Shown one piece after another: positions 1 through 4,637 of a DNA stretch of 5,475 nt. The position numbers and the translations under genes were made by a program. Position 1 is the stretch's first letter. The number at the start of each line of letters is the position of its first letter. The notes beneath the pieces are model-generated. The model was not told where the DNA came from. It searched no databases and saw only the letters and a list, made by a program, of their open reading frames with translations. Source of the DNA: Planctomycetota bacterium (GTDB lineage Bacteria > Planctomycetota > UBA1135 > GCA-002686595); the NCBI GenBank assembly GCA_028823185.1, contig JAPKBY010000139.1, positions 1 to 5,475 of the forward strand. Reading direction: 5' to 3'.

Positions 1-315
1 GGAACAATCTTCGGAGGCGTGATCCTCTCGCACCTCGACCTCGCCGCTGCGATCGAAGCGCACAATCATCATCAAGGGATGGTCGTGACCGTCGCGATGG
101 ACAAGGTCGAATTTAAGCAGCCGGTGCACGTAGGGGATCTAGTCTCGTTTTACACAGAGACCTTGCGCGTGGGTACAAGCTCCGTGGAGACGCGCGTCTG
201 CGTTTGGGCGCAGCGTGCCTTTGGGGACGGCGGTCACATACCTGTGACCGAGGCTCTCGTCACTATGGTCGCCGTAGGTGAAGACGGAAAGCCGACTCCC
301 CTGGCCAGAGTCTAG
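1..315 (+). CDS. Acyl-CoA thioesterase, hotdog fold (YciA/BFIT-like), 5' end missing
   Basis: This is the C-terminal 104 residues of an acyl-CoA thioesterase; the reading frame is open to the left edge, so the true start lies outside the window. The GTG at 19 is an internal valine, because the bases before it encode GTIFGG, the front of the family signature (usually N-x-x-GxIFGGxxLSxMDLA). The visible part reads GTIFGGVILSHLDLAAAIEA, where the Asp of the HLDL stretch corresponds to the conserved acidic residue of the hotdog central helix. The strands TVAMDKVEFKQPVHVGDLV and the later TEALVTMVAVGEDGKP-type end are also typical. Proteins of this group hydrolyse acyl-CoA to free acid and CoA in the cytoplasm, usually as hexamers; chain-length preference cannot be read here. 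No second hotdog domain is present within the window. The gene converges on the next gene with only 9 bases between stop codons. Confidence 0.88.
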   Translation, partial: GTIFGGVILSHLDLAAAIEAHNHHQGMVVTVAMDKVEFKQPVHVGDLVSFYTETLRVGTSSVETRVCVWAQRAFGDGGHIPVTEALVTMVAVGEDGKPTPLARV

Positions 316-329
316 GCGTTCTCCCTAGA
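311..329. terminator. Short hairpin between two convergent stop codons (weak terminator candidate)
   Basis: TCTAGG at 311-316 and CCTAGA at 324-329 form a perfect 6-bp stem with a 7-base loop. Both stop codons lie in the stem: TAG at 313-315 for the thioesterase gene and the reverse-strand TAG at 325-327 for the facing gene. There is no T-run after the stem on either strand, so this is not a classic intrinsic terminator. It may be a chance result of two TAG stops close together. Confidence 0.25.
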
Positions 330-1071
330 TAGGCTCGAGCACGGTGCCGGGCTGAAAGACCTTGACGGTCGCGCCGATCTCATCGCCGAGCTCTTCGGCG
401 ACCTTGTTTAAGGCAGCCTTCGTCACAGAGCGTCGATCGTCAGTGGGCTTGCCCTTGCCTTTGAGGGTTGAGAGTTGAATCTCTACGGGCTCGACCTCGC
501 GAAGCTTCTTCATCCAGTTCTTAAGCTCGGCCGGAGTCGAGTTGTCGATCTTGCCTCTCACGATCTCTGCGCGAACCACGACGCGCTCAACAGTGGTGAG
601 GTGCTTGACTAGCTGAGCGAGCCCCGTGCTCTTCTTGCCAGTGAGAGCGCTGTAGGTCTTGGCCGTTCCGCTCTCGAGTCGCATGACATTGAAGTCGAAG
701 GCTCCGAGGGCGATGCGAGTCTCAGGTGACTCTAGGTCCGGGTCGTCTGAGACGAGCACGAGCTTTGCGCGCGGGAACCACTTGTTCCTTAGCTCGCGCA
801 GGTTGTCTGTGATCTCGCGAAAGTCGGGATGCTGAGTGGGGTCCACATCTGAGCCGAGCAGGACGATGTGGTCTGCCTTGTCACCGTTCTTGCTGAGGCG
901 CATGAGCTCTTGAGCTGCGAGCGTGACCACAACTGAGGCCCTCGGGATGCGGTTTTCACGGCTGACAGCCAATGTCGTGCCGATCGCGCCTGTGTCGATG
1001 AAGATGGATCGTCCCCATCGTTCAGTAACCTTGGGACCAGTGATCAGGGTGGTGGGCGTTAAGTGGACCAT
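325..1071 (-). CDS. Radical SAM-like protein lacking all cysteines (COG0731-type fold, probably no Fe-S cluster)
   Basis: This is an intact 248-residue protein. By eye it follows the layout of the COG0731-type radical SAM proteins, which begin with a GPVPSRRLGRSLGVD-like segment. Here residues 12-26 read GPKVTERWGRSIFID. Residues 73-87 (GSDVDPTQHPDFREI) match the GxGEPTLHPDFxEI region, residues 104-108 (LVLVS) match the following strand, and residues 192-209 (EVEPVEIQLSTLKGKGKP) match the late EVQIYTLxRP segment. The stretch that should hold the CxxxCxxC cluster ligands is shortened to TGAIGTTLAVSREN (27-40), and the protein has no Cys anywhere. The GGE-like SAM-binding motif is also altered. 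It therefore cannot bind the usual 4Fe-4S cluster, and ordinary radical SAM chemistry is not expected. ATG at 1071 is the only reasonable start, since a TGA lies in frame 15 bases upstream; no Shine-Dalgarno sequence is visible. A role as a non-catalytic partner or regulator is inference only. No signal peptide or membrane segment is seen. Confidence 0.72.
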   Translation of the reverse strand: MVHLTPTTLITGPKVTERWGRSIFIDTGAIGTTLAVSRENRIPRASVVVTLAAQELMRLSKNGDKADHIVLLGSDVDPTQHPDFREITDNLRELRNKWFPRAKLVLVSDDPDLESPETRIALGAFDFNVMRLESGTAKTYSALTGKKSTGLAQLVKHLTTVERVVVRAEIVRGKIDNSTPAELKNWMKKLREVEPVEIQLSTLKGKGKPTDDRRSVTKAALNKVAEELGDEIGATVKVFQPGTVLEPI

Positions 1072-1151
1072 TGTTGTCTGACGGGGTCAGCCGTTAGCGC
1101 TGTGGGGGGTCTGCGCCGATGGCATGAGCCTCAGCGAATGAATAGGGACAG

Positions 1152-1181
1152 TTCCCCCTCCAATTTACTGAGGTGGGGGAA
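1152..1181. repeat. Inverted repeat, 7-bp stem with extension
   Basis: TTCCCCC at 1152-1158 pairs perfectly with GGGGGAA at 1175-1181. After one T/T mismatch the pairing continues with CC (1160-1161) against GG (1172-1173), leaving a 10-base loop, AATTTACTGA. It is preceded by AATAGGGACAGTTCCCC (1141-1157), which resembles the GGGACAG...CCCC repeats that often accompany REP-associated tyrosine transposases; that resemblance is by memory and uncertain. It lies 80-110 bases upstream of the minus-strand gene start. Confidence 0.4.
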
Positions 1182-1195
1182 GAAGGGCAGAGGGG

Positions 1196-1214
1196 ACACT
1201 CTATATCAGAGTGT
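1196..1214. repeat. Perfect 7-bp dyad with 5-base centre (possible operator or hairpin)
   Basis: ACACTCT at 1196-1202 is the exact reverse complement of AGAGTGT at 1208-1214, separated by ATATC. This geometry fits either a small RNA hairpin or a binding site for a dimeric repressor. It sits about 125-145 bases upstream of the minus-strand start codon, within range of its promoter. No good -35/-10 pair could be matched around it. Confidence 0.4.
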
Positions 1215-1579
1215 GTACATCTCGGCGAATCCCGATTCTACCCTGATTGGGGCCTTCCTACTAGCGTAGACAGGGGGGTGGGCGGTAAACCACCATTAAA
1301 TACTTCTTAAATGACCCATAAAAGACTTCTGAAGCTTAGTGGAGCTCGTTTCCACAGTTCCTCAATCTCCTTTTGCTTTGCCTTGAGGCTCGCTGCGGCG
1401 GGACTCTTCCGTCAAAGCTTGGGTCCTCCGAGGAGCTGTCTCCGGGCCTAAACAATCCAAAAGACGAGGGGCCACAGGAGGCAGACTTCTTGAACACCAG
1501 TGGAACGAGAGCCGAGCCTGCTTGCACGTTCTGACGGGCCTCCCTAGACTTGCCGCCAGAAATGATGGGTGGGGTGGCC

Positions 1580-1607
1580 TTGACCCCCCCCAGAAGGCCT
1601 AGAAAAT
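1580..1607 (+). promoter_or_regulatory. Possible sigma70-type promoter for the nuo operon
   Basis: TTGACC at 1580-1585 (5 of 6 to the -35 consensus) is followed after a 16-base spacer by GAAAAT at 1602-1607 (4 of 6 to the -10 consensus). Transcription would start near 1614, giving a leader of about 175 bases before nuoA. The spacer contains part of a run of eight C. The match is modest and could be chance in a region of this length. Confidence 0.28.
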
Positions 1608-1617
1608 GCCCTCAGAG

Positions 1618-1680
1618 GGAGACCAGCGAGGGGTAAGAGGCCTATCATGGGCCCCCTCAGAGATCCTCTCAGTGGTCACC
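1618..1680 (+). other. Possible branched RNA structure in the nuoA leader
   Basis: An outer stem pairs GG-A-GACCA (1618-1625) with TGGTC-A-CC (1673-1680), with a single A/A mismatch. It encloses two hairpins: GAGGGG (1628-1633) with CCCCTC (1653-1658), and GAGA (1660-1663) with TCTC (1667-1670) around a TCC loop. Together they make a three-way junction about 110 bases before the nuoA start. It matches no riboswitch class I know. The pairing was found by eye without energy calculation. Confidence 0.25.
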
Positions 1681-1790
1681 TTCAAGCGGCCCTCTTTAGA
1701 CACCTGAAACAGCAACGCACCCTCCTCCTCCCTTAGCTCTAAAGCGTCATCCGATGGCGTCAAAGAGCAGACCCGCGACCATCCCGTCGG

Positions 1791-2342
1791 ATGTACTTCG
1801 ACTACCTAAACGCCCTAGTCTTCGCTTCAGTCGGATTCTTCTTCGTCTTCATCAACGTCATTGTCGGTTCGATCATTCGGCCGCGACGGAAGGGGACGCA
1901 GGGGCTGGAGGTGTACGAGTGCGGCGAGGAGACGCTCGGCGACACGTGGATTAAGTTCGACATCCGCTACTACACGGTCGCACTGGTCTACGTCATCTTC
2001 GCGGTTGAGGTCGGCTTCCTCTTCCCAGTGTTTGGTGTCTTTGGTGACATCGTCTCTGGTGAGGTGAGCACGATCGGTAGCCTCGCGCTCGTTCACGTGG
2101 TCGTCTTTGTCGTCGTCCTCTTCTTTGGGCTCGTCGCCGTTTGGGCGAAGGGCGACCTGGACTGGGTCATGACCTACAAGGCGAAGGAGTGGACACCGAC
2201 AAACCCGCGAACCTTGCCGGTCGCGCGGACCGTCGCAGCCTTGGAGGAAGAGCTCTCGCCAACTGAAGAGCCCGCCGAGACTGAGGATGATTCGGACGAA
2301 GGAACTAACACCGATAACACAGAGGCGCCCGCGCCCGCTTGA
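1791..2342 (+). CDS. nuoA: NADH-quinone oxidoreductase subunit A (complex I membrane subunit)
   Basis: NuoA (ND3 homologue) is a small membrane subunit of complex I next to the quinone chamber. Three membrane segments are visible at about residues 5-28, 60-84 and 96-119. The long loop between the first two carries the family signature VYECGEE (41-47), followed by FDIRYYTVALVYVIFAVE (56-73). Two positions are unusual: the FDVE motif of helix 2 reads FAVE (Ala71, Glu73 kept), and the helix 3 position usually Glu is His102. After the conserved GDLDW (121-125) an extra hydrophilic tail of about 58 residues follows, strongly acidic from 152 to 178, making the protein 183 residues against roughly 120-150 in most bacteria. 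ATG at 1791 is the only in-frame start after the TAA at 1740-1742; the bases before it (CATCCCGTCGG) contain no Shine-Dalgarno sequence. It is the first gene of the operon; nuoB follows after 19 bases. Confidence 0.93.
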   Translation: MYFDYLNALVFASVGFFFVFINVIVGSIIRPRRKGTQGLEVYECGEETLGDTWIKFDIRYYTVALVYVIFAVEVGFLFPVFGVFGDIVSGEVSTIGSLALVHVVVFVVVLFFGLVAVWAKGDLDWVMTYKAKEWTPTNPRTLPVARTVAALEEELSPTEEPAETEDDSDEGTNTDNTEAPAPA

Positions 2343-2361
2343 CGGCAGCGCAAGAAAAACC

Positions 2362-2862
2362 ATGTCACTCCTTCAAAACAGCTTCGAGGAAAACGTACTC
2401 ACCACAAAGGTGGATTGGCTCCTTAACTGGGCTCGGCTCTCAAGCATCTGGCCGATGACCTTTGGTCTCGCCTGCTGCGCGATCGAGATGATGGCCGTTG
2501 GCGCTGCGCACCATGACATTGACCGCTTCGGCGCTGGAGCTTTCCGGGCGACGCCGCGTCAAGCAGACCTGATGATCGTCGCTGGTACGGTGAACTTCAA
2601 AATGGGAGAGCGCGTAAAGCGCCTCTACGATCAGATGCCTTCGCCGAAATACGTGATCGCCATGGGCGCTTGCGCCACTGGTGGTGGTCCTTACTACAAG
2701 TATGGCTACACGGTCATGAAGGGCGTCGATCGGATCATACCCGTTGACGTCTACATCGCTGGGTGCCCCCCGCGCCCGGAGGCCTTGTTGGAAGGCTTGA
2801 TGAAGTTGCAGGACAAGATCCGCAACACCTCCGTGATTCGTAAACCCGCGCGAACCGCCTGA
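2362..2862 (+). CDS. nuoB: NADH-quinone oxidoreductase subunit B (cluster N2 carrier)
   Basis: NuoB (PSST homologue) carries the terminal 4Fe-4S cluster N2, which passes electrons to quinone at the interface with NuoD. The protein has 166 residues. All four cluster ligands are present: adjacent Cys38-Cys39 in the ACCAIEMM segment, Cys104 in MGACATGGG and Cys135 in AGCPPRPE. The ATPRQADLMIVAGTV stretch (63-77) is the usual segment lining the quinone site. The reading frame is open further upstream to an ATG at 2287, but that would overlap nuoA by 56 bases and add a 25-residue basic stretch foreign to the family. The ATG at 2362, giving MSLLQNSFEENVLTTKVDWL, matches normal NuoB beginnings and leaves a 19-base gap after nuoA. 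The ribosome site is weak (AAGA at 2353-2356). The product is a peripheral protein on the cytoplasmic side. Confidence 0.96.
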   Translation: MSLLQNSFEENVLTTKVDWLLNWARLSSIWPMTFGLACCAIEMMAVGAAHHDIDRFGAGAFRATPRQADLMIVAGTVNFKMGERVKRLYDQMPSPKYVIAMGACATGGGPYYKYGYTVMKGVDRIIPVDVYIAGCPPRPEALLEGLMKLQDKIRNTSVIRKPARTA

Positions 2863-2876
2863 TCACGAGCTATCCC

Positions 2877-3395
2877 ATGGACTTCAACTCTATTCATCAG
2901 CGACTCCTGGCGATCAACGCGCCGGGTGTGCTCTCGGCCGATACGCCGCGGGCTGCAGACCCCGAAGACAAAGCTGACAAGGGCCGCGCCGGTGAGGCCT
3001 TCGTGCTGATCGACCGAAGCGAAGCGCTCAACTTCCTCCTCGCTGTGCGAGACGACGCAGCGCTCGCCTTCGACATGTTGGTTGACCTTACGGGGACGGA
3101 TCCTGACGCCGAGGACGAAGACCTCTGGCTCAACCTTCACCTCTTGAGCTTGGCTCACGGACATCGACTCGCCGTGAAGGCGATGGTGCCGAAGTCCAAC
3201 GCTGTCGTGCCCTCCATGGTCGCGGCGCACATGGCCGCTCACTACCACGAGCGGGAGTGCTCTGAAATGTTCGGGATCCACTTCGAAGGCAACCCGGATC
3301 TCAGGAACATCCTGCTTCCGGATGATTGGATCGGCTTCCCGCTGCGAAAAGACTATGAGTTCCCGAAGGAGTACCACGGCGTCTCCTGTGAGTAG
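2877..3395 (+). CDS. nuoC: NADH-quinone oxidoreductase subunit C (30 kDa subunit)
   Basis: NuoC is the 30 kDa-type peripheral subunit of the connecting module and has no cofactor; it supports NuoD and NuoB. The 172-residue protein shows the complete family core: FDMLVDLTGTD (65-75), LHLLSLAHGHRLAVK (87-101), then the signature HERECSEMFGIHFEGNPDL (124-142) and LLPDDWIGFPLRKDY (146-160). In most relatives the signature is preceded by a Trp (WxEREAYDMFGI type), here replaced by the HY of AAHYHEREC. Residues 22-40 form a charged Asp/Lys-rich insert of low complexity near the N terminus. It is a separate protein, not fused to NuoD. ATG at 2877 lies 14 bases after the nuoB stop; only a weak GAG (2867-2869) precedes it. 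The C terminus is short, and its stop overlaps the ribosome site of nuoD, suggesting coupled translation. Confidence 0.95.
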   Translation: MDFNSIHQRLLAINAPGVLSADTPRAADPEDKADKGRAGEAFVLIDRSEALNFLLAVRDDAALAFDMLVDLTGTDPDAEDEDLWLNLHLLSLAHGHRLAVKAMVPKSNAVVPSMVAAHMAAHYHERECSEMFGIHFEGNPDLRNILLPDDWIGFPLRKDYEFPKEYHGVSCE

Positions 3396-3400
3396 GAGGG
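3394..3400 (+). promoter_or_regulatory. Strong Shine-Dalgarno sequence of nuoD, overlapping the nuoC stop
   Basis: AGGAGGG at 3394-3400 begins inside the TAG stop of nuoC (3393-3395) and ends 10 bases before the nuoD ATG at 3411. It is the only consensus ribosome site in the operon section seen here and decides for the 3411 start over the nearby in-frame ATG at 3420. Confidence 0.8.
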
Positions 3401-3410
3401 TCGAGCAGCT

Positions 3411-4637
3411 ATGAGTGAGATGAACGCACCTACCGAGCTTCCGAAGCCGAAGACTGTCGAGATCCCTGAGACGGCGCGCACGCTGCCTTCGGGCGAGCGT
3501 GAGTTTATGCTCGATGTCTCCACGTCTGATCTCGAGATCAACATGGGGCCTCAGCACCCCGCGACACACGGCGTGATGCGGATCTTGATCCGCACCAATG
3601 GTGAGGTCGTGACGGGTGGTCAAGTGCACCTCGGCTATCTTCACCGCTGCGCGGAGAAGATCGGGGAGAACGTCGAGTGGCTGCAATACCTCCCTTACAC
3701 CGACCGCTACGACTATCTGTCGGCGATGAATAACAACCTCGGCTATAGCCTGGCCGTCGAGGCGGTCATGGGTGTCGAGATCCCGAGACGCGCGACGATC
3801 CTTCGCACGCTCTGCGCTGAGTTGAACCGCATCGGTTCACACTTGGTCGCCTTCGGCACTTACGGGCTCGACATCGGCGCCTTCACGCCCTTCTTCTATT
3901 GCTTCCGCGAGCGCGAATGGATGATGGCGCTCTTCGAGAAGATCTGCGGTGCCCGACTCACCTACTCATACATTCGCATCGGCGGCGTCTTCAACGACGC
4001 CCCGGTGGGTTGGCTCAAAGAGGTAGAGCGCTTCTGCGATGTCTTCGAGGAGAAGTGGCAGGAGTATTACGACCTCCTCGCCGTGAACCACATCTTCGTC
4101 AAGCGTACAGCAGACATCGGGGTGATCTCACCTGAGATGGCGGTCGACTATGGTCTGACTGGCCCGATGTTGCGAGGCAGCGGCGTCGACTTCGACCTGC
4201 GCCGCGACGTGCCCTATATGGCTTACGACGAGATCTGCAAAGCGGGAGTCTTTGACATCCCGCTGGGCACCGGTGAGAAGGGAACGGTGGGTGACTGCTG
4301 GGATCGCGTCTATGTGCGACTTCAGGAGATGCTGGAGTCGATCAAGATCATTCGTTGGTGTCTCGGTGTGATCGAGGATGGACCCGTGATCGGAGATATC
4401 CCTAAGGTCATCAAGGTCCCGCCGGGAGAGGCCTATGTCGGCATCGAGAACCCCCGCGGAGAGCTCGGCCACTACATCCTCTCTGACGGCGGCAAGGTCG
4501 CTAGGCGCTGTCGCGTCCGTGGCCCGTCCTTCTGCAATGTCGCCGTGCTCGAGCAGCTGCTTCCGGGCACCTTCCTGGCAGACTCGGTCGCCATCATCGG
4601 CTCCACAGACGTCGTGATCGGAGAGACAGATAGATGA
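3411..4637 (+). CDS. nuoD: NADH-quinone oxidoreductase subunit D (49 kDa subunit, quinone site)
   Basis: NuoD (Nqo4) forms the quinone-binding cavity with NuoB and is related to the large subunit of NiFe hydrogenases. The protein has 408 residues. GPQHPATHG (46-54) holds His53, and PYTDRYDYL (95-103) holds Tyr102; these align with Thermus Nqo4 His38 and Tyr87, the pair that contacts the quinone head group. Other landmarks are ELNRIGSHLV (137-146), TPFFYCFRERE (159-169), YIRIGGV (187-193), ENPRGELGHYILSDGG (346-361) and the terminal VVIGETDR. Hydrogenase-type metal-binding cysteines are absent, as expected for complex I. The first 35 residues are a charged, Pro-rich extension. Compared with Nqo4 and E. 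coli NuoCD, the segment before the GEAYV strand lacks about 27 residues (the EALIHHFKxxTEGF helix); short forms are known in other bacteria. The stop overlaps the nuoH start (ATGA). Confidence 0.97.
   Translation: MSEMNAPTELPKPKTVEIPETARTLPSGEREFMLDVSTSDLEINMGPQHPATHGVMRILIRTNGEVVTGGQVHLGYLHRCAEKIGENVEWLQYLPYTDRYDYLSAMNNNLGYSLAVEAVMGVEIPRRATILRTLCAELNRIGSHLVAFGTYGLDIGAFTPFFYCFREREWMMALFEKICGARLTYSYIRIGGVFNDAPVGWLKEVERFCDVFEEKWQEYYDLLAVNHIFVKRTADIGVISPEMAVDYGLTGPMLRGSGVDFDLRRDVPYMAYDEICKAGVFDIPLGTGEKGTVGDCWDRVYVRLQEMLESIKIIRWCLGVIEDGPVIGDIPKVIKVPPGEAYVGIENPRGELGHYILSDGGKVARRCRVRGPSFCNVAVLEQLLPGTFLADSVAIIGSTDVVIGETDR

Larger units (their letters stand above)
1072..1790. other. Long intergenic region with no convincing gene
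   Basis: About 720 bases separate the minus-strand gene from nuoA. They hold only short open frames (such as 1063-1269 plus and 1336-1527 minus) with low-complexity Ser/Arg/Pro-rich products, no ribosome sites and no family resemblance. I looked for tRNA, tmRNA, RNase P, SRP and 6S RNA signatures on both strands and recognised none. The region contains G6 runs (1104-1109 and 1273-1278), a C8 run (1584-1591), several inverted repeats and an AT-rich patch (1294-1325), the only such patch in the window. It is divergent between two transcription units, so promoters for both the minus-strand gene and the nuo operon should lie in it. Confidence 0.7.

Noticed and set aside
1171..1195. G-rich stretch as a possible G-quadruplex
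   Set aside because: Only three runs of three or more G are present (GGGGG, GGG, GGGG) with the fourth only GG, so a stable four-tract structure is not supported.
1063..1269. A 68-codon plus-strand open frame at the start of the long gap
   Set aside because: It begins inside the opposite-strand gene, has no ribosome site, and runs through the inverted repeats; the product has no recognisable feature.
1336..1527. A 63-codon minus-strand open frame
   Set aside because: The product is Ser/Arg/Pro-rich and low in complexity, with no clear ribosome site or family resemblance; a decayed gene cannot be excluded but there is no support.
1754..1954. Open frame starting ATG GCG TCA before nuoA, possibly an earlier operon gene
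   Set aside because: It is out of frame with nuoA, mostly overlaps it, and the Arg-rich product is the usual shifted-frame shadow.
2287..2361. Upstream ATG giving nuoB 25 extra N-terminal residues
   Set aside because: It would overlap nuoA by 56 bases and add a basic stretch unlike NuoB N termini; ATG 2362 gives the normal beginning.
1827..2363. A 178-codon open frame on the minus strand opposite nuoA
   Set aside because: It lies almost wholly antisense to a well-supported nuoA. Its product is a run of Asp, Glu and Arg derived from the complement of nuoA hydrophobic codons and resembles no family.
2751..3686. A 311-codon open frame on the minus strand opposite nuoB, nuoC and nuoD
   Set aside because: It crosses three conserved genes in antisense. 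The His/Arg/Val-rich product is typical of shadow frames in GC-rich DNA and no motif is recognisable.
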